Positions 24,488 through 33,454 of a stretch of DNA of 64,000 bases are shown here, in pieces. Source of the stretch: Solibacillus palustris (GTDB lineage: Bacteria; Bacillota; Bacilli; Bacillales_A; Planococcaceae). The notes below the pieces were generated by a model. That model did no database searches. It was not told the origin of the DNA and saw nothing but the letters and a program-made list of their open reading frames with translations. Each line of letters starts with the position of its first letter. The stretch's first letter is position 1. The stretch lies in contig NZ_JAKZFC010000002.1 of the NCBI RefSeq assembly GCF_022549215.1, forward strand, positions 310,001-374,000. The letters run 5' to 3'. Position numbers and translations under genes: made by a program.

Positions 24488-25237
24488 TTATTCAGAGTTG
24501 ATTGATGTGTTTTCGATTATACATGTCCCCATATTAAAGAAGTTATTTTCACTTTTTAATGTTACTTGCACTGAATAATCTTTACTTGTTTCAAAAATAA
24601 GTTTTTGGCAGTTTTCAAGAAGTACCGTTAATTGATTTTCAGTAAGTATAGTTTCTTCAAAAACGATGCTTAGCATTTTAAAATCAGAAGGTGTAAAGTT
24701 ACCGAAAATATGGATTTGTGTGATGCCAGATATATTATTCTCACTAGAATTAGGGACCATATATTTTTCAAACCCTTTTCGGATTTTTTCACTATCCAGT
24801 TGTTGAAATCCAATTTGAAGGGGGACATTTTCAAAAAAATTCAAATAGCTATTTTGCCAAGGCATTGTTTTTGAAAACAATTTAAAGAAAAATTCAATTT
24901 TTATTTTTTCAGGATCGGAAATCGAAATTTCTTTAGTTTGTAAACGTTGAACAACTTCATCTAAATTATTTACATCTAGCATTAGGCAAATTAGCCCCCG
25001 TTGTCCGGTATTATAAGCATGGACCCATTCTTTTTTCCAACCGCCCCCGTCACTATTACTTATTGTTATCAATTCAAAATACTCTTGCCCAATCCAAATG
25101 TTAGTTGCCCTAAATCCTTTTGTTCCCTTACCTTTCTTTACGTTATAAGGGAGACCAGCTTTTCTTATATTTTGAACTTCACTACTTTCTTGCTGGTAAT
25201 GAGGAGTTACATTCATTACTAAATGATCTATCTTCAT
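24488..25237 (-). CDS. Glyoxalase-like (VOC) domain protein
   Basis: A 249-residue protein with the vicinal-oxygen-chelate start MKIDHLVMNV (metal-site His), a central IWIGQEYFELITISN and a second half-domain. It resembles the Glyoxalase_3 type of Bacillales proteins with no known substrate. The ATG at 25237 was chosen over an upstream frame because AAGGAGCG lies just before it. The perfect palindrome 25259-25278 sits immediately upstream, and padR precedes it, so it is the probable PadR target gene. A role in detoxification is inference. Confidence 0.75.
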   Translation of the reverse strand: MKIDHLVMNVTPHYQQESSEVQNIRKAGLPYNVKKGKGTKGFRATNIWIGQEYFELITISNSDGGGWKKEWVHAYNTGQRGLICLMLDVNNLDEVVQRLQTKEISISDPEKIKIEFFFKLFSKTMPWQNSYLNFFENVPLQIGFQQLDSEKIRKGFEKYMVPNSSENNISGITQIHIFGNFTPSDFKMLSIVFEETILTENQLTVLLENCQKLIFETSKDYSVQVTLKSENNFFNMGTCIIENTSINSE

Positions 25238-25258
25238 AATTGATCGCTCCTTAAAATC

Positions 25259-25278
25259 AATACTCAACATTGAGTATT
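25259..25278. promoter_or_regulatory. PadR operator copy 1
   Basis: The perfect palindrome AATACTCAACATTGAGTATT lies 22 bases before the glyoxalase-like gene start. A close relative lies in the padR promoter. Confidence 0.75.
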
Positions 25279-25315
25279 GATGTATTTTTTTGTTCCTCCT
25301 AATAGAGGAACAAAA

Positions 25316-25852
25316 CTAATTGCAATTATAATTTGTTAATAAATCTTTCACGAAGTTAATTTGTTGTTTAATAATATTCACCATATTATTAGATACAATT
25401 GACATTAATGGTGAAAGCCCATTTGATAAATGTTTTTCTTTTATTGATATCCCACTTTCGACTATAACAAGTTCACGTTCAAGCATTGTTAATTGATGTC
25501 TTAATGCTTCAATTGCTCTCTCAACGTCTAATTGCTCAATAAATGATAAACCTGCGTAAAAGGATAGGGGGTAGGGGACATCTGAAGAGATAATTGAATT
25601 GTATACTAAGTCTTTTAAATGTTCTTTTCCTAGCTCAGTAATTCTATAGATAGACTTTTGGCGATTACCACTATGTTCAATTCGATCTATTTCTATAAAA
25701 TTATTCTGCTCAAGTTTTTTTAAAGCGTGATAAATAGATCCTACGAGTACTCCCGACCATCTTTCTGCTTCGTTCTCTTGCAGCATGTTTTGTATATCAT
25801 AACCAGACATTGGCCGCATATTTAATGCTCCTAATACAAGGAGTTGAGTCAA
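25316..25852 (-). CDS. PadR-family transcriptional regulator
   Basis: A 178-residue repressor. The N-terminal winged helix runs LLVLGALNMRPMSGYDIQNM to SIYHALKKLEQNNFIEIDRI and RKSIYRITELG-like wing, followed by a helical dimerisation domain of the PadR C-terminal (Vir_act_alpha) type. TTG 25852 was chosen as the start because GGAAGGTG lies 6 bases upstream; the GTG at 25861 overlaps that site. Two related palindromes, one in its own promoter and one before the downstream VOC gene, imply autoregulation and control of that gene. The inducer is unknown. Confidence 0.85.
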   Translation of the reverse strand: MTQLLVLGALNMRPMSGYDIQNMLQENEAERWSGVLVGSIYHALKKLEQNNFIEIDRIEHSGNRQKSIYRITELGKEHLKDLVYNSIISSDVPYPLSFYAGLSFIEQLDVERAIEALRHQLTMLERELVIVESGISIKEKHLSNGLSPLMSIVSNNMVNIIKQQINFVKDLLTNYNCN

Positions 25853-25870
25853 AAAAATCACCTTCCAAAA

Positions 25871-25917
25871 AATACTTTACATTGAGTATTTTACTTTGAT
25901 TAAATTATCTATGTCAA
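25871..25917 (-). promoter_or_regulatory. padR promoter with operator copy 2
   Basis: Minus strand TTGACA (plus 25912-25917), 18-base spacer, TAAAAT (25888-25893). The imperfect palindrome AATACTTTACATTGAGTATT at 25871-25890 overlaps the -10 and matches copy 1 at 18 of 20 bases. Confidence 0.75.
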
Positions 25918-25946
25918 TAATAATTATGTGAGATAGGTAAATTCAA

Positions 25947-26330
25947 TTAGAAGAGTCTCTTTGGAATCAAGTAGTAGATCGGAAAGTACATCAAATTTTG
26001 CAAGTAAATAGTTGACGTAGTTGAAGTGGCGAATGCTGATGTAGTCATAATAGAAGACATTTTAAAGGGGGCTATTTCCACGGACGTAAAAAGAAGCGCT
26101 TCAAATTTATAATACTTCCCGAAATCAACCTTTTCTATAGGGATAAAATATTCATAGCCAAATCCGCCTATCTTTTCAAAAGTATTGTAAAAAATCTCAA
26201 TAGATGCAAGGGCTTGATTAATAGCGCTTTTTGAGTTATTGAGTATTATCATATAGTCATTTTTAGAATTGAAATACTTTATCTCAATTTGTATTTGTTG
26301 TCTCCCGGTTGCGATTTGATTATGTTCCAA
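25947..26330 (-). CDS. Hypothetical protein, uncertain
   Basis: A 127-residue frame overlapping the end of the SAP gene by 52 bases. The middle (NQALASIEIFYNTFEKIGGF and FIPIEKVDFGKYYKFEALLF) looks like a folded protein. The C-terminal stretch, rich in Ser and Thr (MSSIMTTSAFATSTTSTIYL), does not. No convincing ribosome site was found. It may be the decayed end of a gene rather than an intact one. Family not recognised. Confidence 0.35.
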   Translation of the reverse strand: MEHNQIATGRQQIQIEIKYFNSKNDYMIILNNSKSAINQALASIEIFYNTFEKIGGFGYEYFIPIEKVDFGKYYKFEALLFTSVEIAPFKMSSIMTTSAFATSTTSTIYLQNLMYFPIYYLIPKRLF

Positions 26331-26842
26331 GCAGCGATAGCATCGTTTCTTGTTTTACCTTTGTTCGCTGGATCAGCAAAATAATCACGAATAAATTGAT
26401 TATATTCAAATTGAGGAGCGATTTTTTTAGTATAAGTGGGATCTTTAAGGCGATGCTGTTCTTTGTGCCAAGCATTAATGACATCTTGATATGTTTTACC
26501 GATATTCTCTTTAAAATAGTTTTGAATATATGTGGAAAAATGAAAGTTAGGAATATGCTGTTTAAAAAAGTGACGTACAGGTTGGCTACATGTATGTCCT
26601 TTTTTGATTACCGTTTCCAATGTTAAATTATGTTTTTCAACACTTTGTTTTGTAAATCGGCTACGTTCTGGCTTTACAACTTCACCCGTTTCTAAAAATA
26701 GTTTAATTCGGTTTGTGATATCCGCCTTAGAACCGGTTGCACTAAGTCCGTGTGCCCGGCAAAATTGCTGCAGTTCCTCTTTTAGCCAATAATAATTAAG
26801 AAAATCATGTATTTGTACATCTTTGTTTAATATTGGTCGCAT
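26279..26842 (-). CDS. SAP-domain protein
   Basis: A 187-residue protein. Residues about 10-55 form a SAP helix-turn-helix (LNYYWLKEELQQFCRAHGLS, GSKADITNRIKLFLETGE), a nucleic-acid-binding motif. The C-terminal part has repeated F-x-YIQNYF-KEN-GKTYQDVINAWH and FIRDYFADPANKGKTRNDAI segments, as in Bacillus SAP/DUF6434 proteins. AAAAAGGAGACAACT precedes ATG 26842. The biological role is unknown; single-stranded DNA or RNA binding is inference. Confidence 0.75.
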   Translation of the reverse strand: MRPILNKDVQIHDFLNYYWLKEELQQFCRAHGLSATGSKADITNRIKLFLETGEVVKPERSRFTKQSVEKHNLTLETVIKKGHTCSQPVRHFFKQHIPNFHFSTYIQNYFKENIGKTYQDVINAWHKEQHRLKDPTYTKKIAPQFEYNQFIRDYFADPANKGKTRNDAIAAWNIIKSQPGDNKYKLR

Positions 26843-27012
26843 AGTTGTCTCCTTTTTAAATTTTTTCCATTTCTATTATAGAACGTTAGTTCGTTGTTGT
26901 GCAATAGCATTAAAATGAATTAACTTTTTATAGTTAGCTTCCTTGCAGTATTTTAAGTGGTATTATATAAGTAATGGAGTTAAAAACTTACAGAAACGGC
27001 AGTTGAGACAAA

Positions 27013-27723
27013 ATGAGCAACCTATTCGTAGTTAGTGATATTCACGGACATTACAAGCACTTTGAAGAACTATTAACGTATTGGAATCCAGAAGATATAC
27101 TAGTGATTTTAGGAGATTTAATCGATCGTGGGCCGCAATCCTTACAGGTAATTGAAAAAGTAATTGAACTTAAGCAATCATACGGTGATAACGTGGTTTT
27201 TGTTAAGGGCAACCATGAAGATATGCTGCTGAATTTTTTAAACAATCCAATGGAAAAGCAGGAGCATTATTATATGAATGGTGGTAAAGAAACGATGCAA
27301 AATCTACTTGTTCATTTACCTACCTACATAAGGGAAAAACCATATATCTTACAAGCCAATGAAATAAAGCAGCATTACAAATATCAGCTAGAGTTTTTGA
27401 AATTAGCTCCCGTATACAAAACTATTGGTAATGTACTTTTCACACATGCTGGCTTTAATTCTGAGTTTGCTACACTTGAAGAAACAACAGAGCGTGATTT
27501 TATATGGATTCGTAAGCATTATGAAATAACAAATAAAACATCGTACATCAATGTGTTTGGTCATACACCCTTAACGTACATCCATGAATCAAATGATGTA
27601 TGGCTTAGTGATGACAAGCGCTATATTGCCATTGATGGTGGCTGCTATATGAGTGGGCAGTTAAACGCAGTATTGTTGAATCAACAAGGGGAATTACTAG
27701 AACTTTATAAAGTTCAGAGTTAA
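27013..27723 (+). CDS. Calcineurin-like metallophosphoesterase (PrpE/PP-type)
   Basis: A 236-residue protein phosphatase-like enzyme. The metal-site motifs are VVSDIHGHYKH (GDxHG type), LVILGDLIDRGPQS, VFVKGNHEDMLL and, later, TIGNVLFTHAGFNS and NVFGHTPL. This set is typical of lambda-phosphatase and diadenosine-tetraphosphatase-like proteins such as Bacillus PrpE. The ribosome site is weak (TTGAG). It sits upstream of the STAND gene on the same strand but is separated from it by a terminator, so it is probably independent. Confidence 0.87.
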   Translation: MSNLFVVSDIHGHYKHFEELLTYWNPEDILVILGDLIDRGPQSLQVIEKVIELKQSYGDNVVFVKGNHEDMLLNFLNNPMEKQEHYYMNGGKETMQNLLVHLPTYIREKPYILQANEIKQHYKYQLEFLKLAPVYKTIGNVLFTHAGFNSEFATLEETTERDFIWIRKHYEITNKTSYINVFGHTPLTYIHESNDVWLSDDKRYIAIDGGCYMSGQLNAVLLNQQGELLELYKVQS

Positions 27724-27765
27724 AAACTAGCGTTATGCGTTGAATGTGCATAGCGCTAGTTTTTA
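27722..27765 (+). terminator. Terminator after the phosphoesterase
   Basis: AAAAACTAGCG-TTATGC / GCATA-GC-GCTAGTTTTT long stem, active on both strands. Confidence 0.85.
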
Positions 27766-27877
27766 ACTAGATTTGTATTTTTCTAACAAAAAAAATGCGA
27801 ATCGGCAATGTTATTATATATTTTTAAAATTTTAAAGTGGTACAATTGTTTTAAATCAAAAAAATGGAGTGGTATAA

Positions 27878-30800
27878 ATGTCTCAACTGTTTTTCTCTAA
27901 TTATACAAATGAAATCGAAGATCTGTTAAAAAATGATTTATCGAAAAGTACATATTGTGGCATGATTGATGATTTAGAGAAGCTTGTTACTTTAGCTGAC
28001 CGACTTACTATTTCTTGTCAAAAACATCCTTATTTTACTAATATCTCATCTTTGTTAAAAAATATAGAAAGGGCATTTGCCGATCAAAATGATGCGGACC
28101 AAGCCTCACAGGTTCTGCTAAATGTTGAGAAATGGATTAAACCCGTGCTTTATTTTAGCGATAAGGAAAAGTGGGAGAAGCTCAATCAAGAGAAACATTA
28201 CTTCACTTTAAAGCCTACCGTTACACAGTTAGGACTATTAAACCAACAAGAGGTAGAAGCGGAGACGGCTGATACCTTCGAAGATGTTGGGAAAAAGTAT
28301 ATGTGGATTGCAATAAATTCAAGAAATTACGAAACACATAATACAGCACTTTCATCTAGCGAACTGCGATTGAACTATTTGCGCTGTGCTATGACAATTA
28401 TTTTAGTCCCGCTGTATCTAAATTATGACGTGATTAAAGCCAATTTGAAGGGGTTGTTATGTCGTCAAATTGATGCAGAAGCAGAGGATTTAATCGCTTC
28501 GATTCGTGTATCGCGTAGGGAAGAAATCAAAGGATTTAAAGCAAGACAGGATTTAGTGGAGAAAATCGTTGATAAGCTAACAGAAGAATTACGAGAAAGT
28601 GGTGGCTATTATATACTCACAGGGATTGAAGGTATTGGGAAGACAGCGCTTTGTGCAAAGGTATCTGAGCAATTACTTGCGAAGCAAGATAGTTTGATTG
28701 AGTCAGACGTCAATATCAAGCAGGCTGCACCGTGGTTGCCTGGACAACTTATTCATTTTGGAAAGTGGGAATCTGACCCTGTTCGTATTTTACGCTCACT
28801 TATTGTACAAGCGAATACGATGTTACTCGAGCCAGAAGATTTACCGAATCATACGCCTGCATTGCAAGAGTTAGAAAAAATGAGCTTTTTTAATAGTTCA
28901 TCGCAAATGAATAGGGCGATTTCGGGAGAACACTTTGGGGATTATTCCAAGCAACTATTTTCGCCTACGAAGAATTTATTAAATTTATCTAATCCATCAA
29001 CTCAAGAGAATGTTGTGTCTTTACCGTTGAATACAAATGTGATGAACCATCCTACAAATGTTAGGAGTGAGCTCGAAATACATAAAGGCATCTTCAGTCG
29101 CGTACTCCGAAAGCTTACACAGCAATACGGTCCGGTCGTCATAATAATTGATGCACTAGATGAAATCACCACCTTGCTCGATAATTTAGAATTTTTACCA
29201 CGTCAATTACCACCAGGCGTTTCCGCATTATTGACGGTCCGTCCGAATCTTGGAATTGAAAAATGGCTAACAAATTATAGTAGCGCATTGGTTTATCCAG
29301 ATCAAGTCGGCTATATCGAACGCAATGAAATTCCTCTTTTTACAGGTATTGACGATTTCGTTGGAAAAGAGGAGAAAAAGTTCAATGATCAGGTTTTTCG
29401 TAATAGTAAAGGTTGGTCCTTACAGATTGCGGCAATTGCCCGTAAACTAAAGGACGTTAACGGCGATTTTACACAAGTCGATGTGGAAGATGAGCTTGGG
29501 AAATATTTTGACCGTCAAAAGGATGAATGGCTGTGTGCGTATGAGGATGCACGCGGTGAATATTTAAAAGAAGTTCTACATTTACTCGCGATTTTCGAGC
29601 CGATTTCAGCAATTAGTTTAGATGATATACAAGGCTATTTAGAAGGGAAATTTGACGAACGGCTTAATTTAGATAAAATTATTGATTTATTAAAGCCAGT
29701 TTCGTATCAGATCCAAGGTCTCGAAACAGCCAAGAAAAATATTAAGCTAGGGATTAAGGCATATGCGGATTATGTTAGAAAAGGAATTGGCAAACGCGAT
29801 TTAAAAAGACATTTAGAGGACTATACTGAGTGGATGAAAGACGATGAAGACATAGAGTCGAAACTAGTTGCTGACTTTGTGAATTATTGGATGAGCGAGG
29901 GGTCTCGAAAAGAAATTGAGATTGTCAAAAAAATCATTGATGAGTTGATTCAAGACGAAGAGCTTAAGAAGGTGGAAGAATTAGCTTTTCACATGATTAC
30001 ATCCGTTAAAAAGATTCCCCAAGGTTTTAAGTATTGCATGCGAGAGTTAGCATCACTAGGTAAACCTAAGGCCGTTGTGAATTATGCAAAATTAATATTA
30101 ATGGGGAAAAGTAGCAAAGAACAGGAAAAGAGGGAAGCTGAAGAGTGGCTTCGCAAGTCTGCTAATAATGCTGAACCCGAAATATTGTGTTTTTTAGGGA
30201 ATTTTTTGATTGATTATAAAAATGAAGAACAGCTACGACAAGAAGGTGAGCAATACCTGCGTCAAGCAATTGAACAAGGATATCAACCTGGGAAGATGAT
30301 GTTAGGTAGTCGCTTAATTGATGGAAAAGGATTAGGTGTTAATAAAGATGAGGGCTATGAATTACTGGAGGAACTTGTGGAAGAGGGGTATGAAAGGGGT
30401 ATCCTCAGATTGGTTCATTTTTTAATGAAGATGGATCAGCCAGAAGCGAATCCTGAAAAAGCTTATCGATTATTGAGAATGTTAGCTAAAGAACGAGAAA
30501 ATATTACAGCGATGTTTATCCTAGGACGAAATCTCACAGATGGTAAGAGACTAACGAAGAACGTACAAGAAGGCGAGCAATGGTTAAGACGGGCAGCTGA
30601 AAAAGAATTTGTGCAATCAATGCACTATTTAGGCATGCAATTAATCGAAGGTGAGCATTTACTGCAACATATAGATGAAGGAATTGAATGGCTTGAAAAA
30701 GCGGTTGAATTGGAGCATGAAGAGTCGTGTTTGCTTTTAGCTGAATACTATCTAGAAGGTAAACATGTAAAGCTAGACTTTGAACAAGGAAAGCAATGGC

Positions 30801-32080
30801 TTTTAGAGGCCGTGAAAATGCGTTCGACTTCAGCTATGCTATCATTAGGTAGAGCATATCTATATCAATTAGAGGGATTTCCACAAGACAATGATGAAGC
30901 CCTGAAGTGGTTACAAATGGCAATTGAAGAAGGCTCAAATGAAGCGTCTTTGATACTTGGAAATGCACTAATAGACGGTATAGGCTTTAAACGTAATTAT
31001 AATTTAGGTATCAACTACTTGCAAATGGCGGTAAAAAATGAGTTTGTAAATGCTTATAGTTCGCTTGGAACGGCTTATTTAAATGGTAATGGCTCTTCAA
31101 GAAAACGGATTGAAGGGGAGAAAATTTTACGACAAGGTATGGAAAAGGGCTGCAATGTCGCAAAAATTAATTTAGCCATCGAATTAGCCAAAGGCGATAA
31201 AATAACGAAAAGGGAAGTGGAATCAAAGAAGCTATTTGAGGAATTAATAGAAGATCGATTTGAAAAAGCAATTGGTATAAGATGTTTACAATCATTACAA
31301 GAAAAAAATTTTGATGAAACAGCTGAAGATGTACAATCACTTCTTTGGCGTGAAATTGAAAAAGGTGTGCCAGAAGCAATGGTGGTTCTCGCTGAATTCT
31401 TAGAAGAGGGAAAATATATGCCACAAGATATCGATATGGCCATTCGTTTATTTGAACAAGCATGCGCATTAGATTATAGGCAAGCTTATCTGTCATATGC
31501 TACGTCATTATTAACGATGGGTAATTTTTCGAAAGATTTCGACAAAGGGTTGCTTCTTCTCGATAAATTTATGGAGACAGGCAAAGGGTATGAAGCCTAT
31601 TATTTATTAGCTTTTCATTATTATAAAAACGAGCATAATATTGAAAAGTCTATTGAAAATTATGTCAAGCTTTTAAAGGAAGGGATTATTGAATCGGCGA
31701 GTGACTTATTTTACTTGATTCGTCATGACAATGCTTCTATCGAAGGGCAATTCGACTTTAATCAATTACTAGATATGGTAAAAAATTCAGAAAGGCCCCT
31801 TGCACGTGTGAATTACGCGCTCTATTTACTTTCGTTAAATACCGATGATCATTCATGGCGTGAAGTGGATGCCATTTTTGCGAAACTAGATAAGTTAGAT
31901 AGTGTTGAGAAATGGTGGACAGACTTAGCAATGGAGGAAGATATGGAAGGTTACCTCGTTCTGGGGTTATTACTTCGTCATCAAAAGATTACACTACCAA
32001 ATAATTGGACGCTCAAGCACTGCTTTAAACAAGCAAATTCCGTGTATGAAATTCCACACTGGATCCAAAAACAACGTTAA
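27878..32080 (+). CDS. STAND/NACHT-type ATPase with HEPN-like N-terminus and Sel1 repeats, candidate anti-phage protein
   Basis: A 1400-residue single-gene unit with three parts. Residues 1-230 are helical and contain R149-N-Y-E-T-H154, an R-x4-H motif of the kind that forms the active site of HEPN ribonucleases. Residues about 215-560 are a STAND NTPase: P-loop TGIEGIGKTAL (Lys 255), Walker B VIIIDALDEI (Asp 425, Asp 428, Glu 429) and sensor Arg in LLTVRPN. From about 730 to 1290 come a dozen Sel1-type repeats (for example ILGRNLTDGKRLTKNVQEG then EQWLRRAAEKEF), a likely ligand-sensing solenoid. TGGAGTGG precedes ATG 27878. The layout effector-NTPase-repeat sensor matches Avs-like defence proteins. 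The defence role and the nuclease are inference. Confidence 0.85.
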   Translation: MSQLFFSNYTNEIEDLLKNDLSKSTYCGMIDDLEKLVTLADRLTISCQKHPYFTNISSLLKNIERAFADQNDADQASQVLLNVEKWIKPVLYFSDKEKWEKLNQEKHYFTLKPTVTQLGLLNQQEVEAETADTFEDVGKKYMWIAINSRNYETHNTALSSSELRLNYLRCAMTIILVPLYLNYDVIKANLKGLLCRQIDAEAEDLIASIRVSRREEIKGFKARQDLVEKIVDKLTEELRESGGYYILTGIEGIGKTALCAKVSEQLLAKQDSLIESDVNIKQAAPWLPGQLIHFGKWESDPVRILRSLIVQANTMLLEPEDLPNHTPALQELEKMSFFNSSSQMNRAISGEHFGDYSKQLFSPTKNLLNLSNPSTQENVVSLPLNTNVMNHPTNVRSELEIHKGIFSRVLRKLTQQYGPVVIIIDALDEITTLLDNLEFLPRQLPPGVSALLTVRPNLGIEKWLTNYSSALVYPDQVGYIERNEIPLFTGIDDFVGKEEKKFNDQVFRNSKGWSLQIAAIARKLKDVNGDFTQVDVEDELGKYFDRQKDEWLCAYEDARGEYLKEVLHLLAIFEPISAISLDDIQGYLEGKFDERLNLDKIIDLLKPVSYQIQGLETAKKNIKLGIKAYADYVRKGIGKRDLKRHLEDYTEWMKDDEDIESKLVADFVNYWMSEGSRKEIEIVKKIIDELIQDEELKKVEELAFHMITSVKKIPQGFKYCMRELASLGKPKAVVNYAKLILMGKSSKEQEKREAEEWLRKSANNAEPEILCFLGNFLIDYKNEEQLRQEGEQYLRQAIEQGYQPGKMMLGSRLIDGKGLGVNKDEGYELLEELVEEGYERGILRLVHFLMKMDQPEANPEKAYRLLRMLAKERENITAMFILGRNLTDGKRLTKNVQEGEQWLRRAAEKEFVQSMHYLGMQLIEGEHLLQHIDEGIEWLEKAVELEHEESCLLLAEYYLEGKHVKLDFEQGKQWLLEAVKMRSTSAMLSLGRAYLYQLEGFPQDNDEALKWLQMAIEEGSNEASLILGNALIDGIGFKRNYNLGINYLQMAVKNEFVNAYSSLGTAYLNGNGSSRKRIEGEKILRQGMEKGCNVAKINLAIELAKGDKITKREVESKKLFEELIEDRFEKAIGIRCLQSLQEKNFDETAEDVQSLLWREIEKGVPEAMVVLAEFLEEGKYMPQDIDMAIRLFEQACALDYRQAYLSYATSLLTMGNFSKDFDKGLLLLDKFMETGKGYEAYYLLAFHYYKNEHNIEKSIENYVKLLKEGIIESASDLFYLIRHDNASIEGQFDFNQLLDMVKNSERPLARVNYALYLLSLNTDDHSWREVDAIFAKLDKLDSVEKWWTDLAMEEDMEGYLVLGLLLRHQKITLPNNWTLKHCFKQANSVYEIPHWIQKQR

Positions 32081-32349
32081 AATAGAACCATTCTGTACAT
32101 TGTAAGGTCCTAATGAGGGAAGTGAAAAATTGTAGTTATAAAAATTTTGTCTAACTAAAAATTTGCTAAATAAGAATTAACGCTTTGGTATTCACAAATT
32201 TCAAATGCGATTATGTAGAATCCTCATTTATGCTAAGTGATGGCGGTACAATTGCTAATATGGCGTGCATGCGTCAAGCAATGCAACAATACCAATAAGA
32301 TGTAGTCGTTATTCGCGCGATTTTTTGGTATACTAATAAAAACTACATA
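32081..32349. other. Gene-free stretch with a short decayed reading frame
   Basis: No intact gene. A 29-codon frame at 32209-32298 (plus) reads ESSFMLSDGGTIANMACMRQ near its start. This faintly recalls the GGTxAN segment of PLP-dependent decarboxylases and may be a relic. A -10-like TATACT at 32327-32332 may belong to the CDF gene. Confidence 0.3.
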
Positions 32350-32399
32350 TAAAAGAGGTTACTCCTCGTCAAATTTTTTTGACAAGGGGTAGCCTCTTT
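32350..32399. other. Long hairpin before the CDF transporter gene
   Basis: AAGAGG-TTACTCCT with AGGGGTAG-CCTCTT, topped by TCAAA/TTTGA. It ends 22 bases before the ribosome site. It could be a terminator or a metal-responsive leader; I see no known riboswitch consensus. Confidence 0.55.
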
Positions 32400-32433
32400 C
32401 GTGTTTAAAGAAGTTTTTCGAGGGGGAAACATT

Positions 32434-33339
32434 TTGGAGCAGTATACAAATTTACGTGCGGGTGAAAAAGGTGCGTACATATCGATTATCGCCTATATTT
32501 TTTTAAGCTTACTTAAATTAATTGTCGGCTATCTAGGCGATTCTGAAGCATTAAAAGCAGATGGTTTAAACAATACGACGGATATTATTGCCTCGATTGC
32601 GGTATTAATAGGATTAAAAATTTCTCAGCGTCCACCTGATGACGACCATCGTTATGGACATTTTCGTGCGGAAACGATTGCTTCACTAATAGCATCTTTC
32701 ATTATGGTTTATGTGGGAATCGAAGTATTAAAGACGGCTGTTGAAAATATTAAGCATCCGATTCATCAGGAGCCAAGTGTATTAACGATTGTCATTGCGA
32801 TTTTCAGTGCGATTGTGATGTTTGCAGTATATAAATACAATTTCGCATTAGCGAAAAAAATTAATAGTAGCGCGGTTAAAGCGGCCGCATATGATAATCG
32901 TTCGGATGCACTAGTTAGTATCGGAACAGCTATTGGGATTACGGCAGCGATTTTTGGTTTCGCAATAATTGATACTATAACAGCATTTGTTATTGGTTTA
33001 ATCATTATTAAAACGGCCATTGAAATTTTCAAAGAGGCGGTGTTTTCATTAACAGATGGCTTTGATACAGAGCTTATTTCCTCAATTGAAGAACGTGTAA
33101 CAATAATTCCGCGTGTTCGTGAAGTGGTAGAGGTACGCGGACGGCAGCATGGAAGTTTGATTTTAGTGGACATTACTGTTTGTGTGAATCCGAATTTAAA
33201 TGTTCGCGATTCACACACTATTACCGAGCAAATTGAAAAAGCAGTGCAACAGCTTAATCCACATGCCATGACACTTGTGCATATTGAGCCATATGATCCG
33301 AAAGAAATGATTATTTGTGAAGATGACTATCATTTCTAA
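32434..33339 (+). CDS. Cation diffusion facilitator, manganese-type
   Basis: Predicted metal/proton antiporter of 301 residues that exports divalent metal. It has six membrane segments and a C-terminal ferredoxin-like cytoplasmic domain (RVREVVEVRGRQHGSLILVD). The transport-site motifs are NNTTD in helix 2 and DNRSD in helix 5, an N-x3-D / D-x3-D signature linked to Mn-CDF proteins rather than the H/D pattern of zinc exporters. TTG 32434 was chosen because AGGGGG lies 7 bases upstream and MEQYTNLRAGEKG is the family start; the GTG at 32401 has no site. Confidence 0.85.
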   Translation: MEQYTNLRAGEKGAYISIIAYIFLSLLKLIVGYLGDSEALKADGLNNTTDIIASIAVLIGLKISQRPPDDDHRYGHFRAETIASLIASFIMVYVGIEVLKTAVENIKHPIHQEPSVLTIVIAIFSAIVMFAVYKYNFALAKKINSSAVKAAAYDNRSDALVSIGTAIGITAAIFGFAIIDTITAFVIGLIIIKTAIEIFKEAVFSLTDGFDTELISSIEERVTIIPRVREVVEVRGRQHGSLILVDITVCVNPNLNVRDSHTITEQIEKAVQQLNPHAMTLVHIEPYDPKEMIICEDDYHF

Positions 33340-33342
33340 AGT

Positions 33343-33386
33343 AAAGATATGCTTCGAACATTTCGTTCGAGCATATCTTTTTTTAT
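33343..33386 (+). terminator. Terminator after the CDF gene
   Basis: AAGATATGCT-T-CGAAC / GTTCG-A-GCATATCTT stem followed by TTTTTTT. Confidence 0.88.
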
Positions 33387-33437
33387 TGACAATTTTTTGT
33401 ATATAAATTATAGTGTGTATACACAGTATATACACTA
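33386..33437 (+). promoter_or_regulatory. Promoter and palindromic operator of the GntR-ABC operon
   Basis: TTGACA (33386), 17-base spacer, TATAGT (33409-33414). The inverted repeat TAGTGTGTATAC-ACA-GTATATACACTA (33411-33437) overlaps the -10 with one mismatch between arms. It is the expected autoregulatory site of a YtrA-like repressor. Confidence 0.8.
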
Positions 33438-33454
33438 TAAACATGAGGTGTGTT

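Noticed and set aside
32766-33269. Minus-strand 167-codon frame inside the CDF gene
   Set aside because: Low-complexity antisense shadow of a membrane protein. The plus strand has the motifs and ribosome site.
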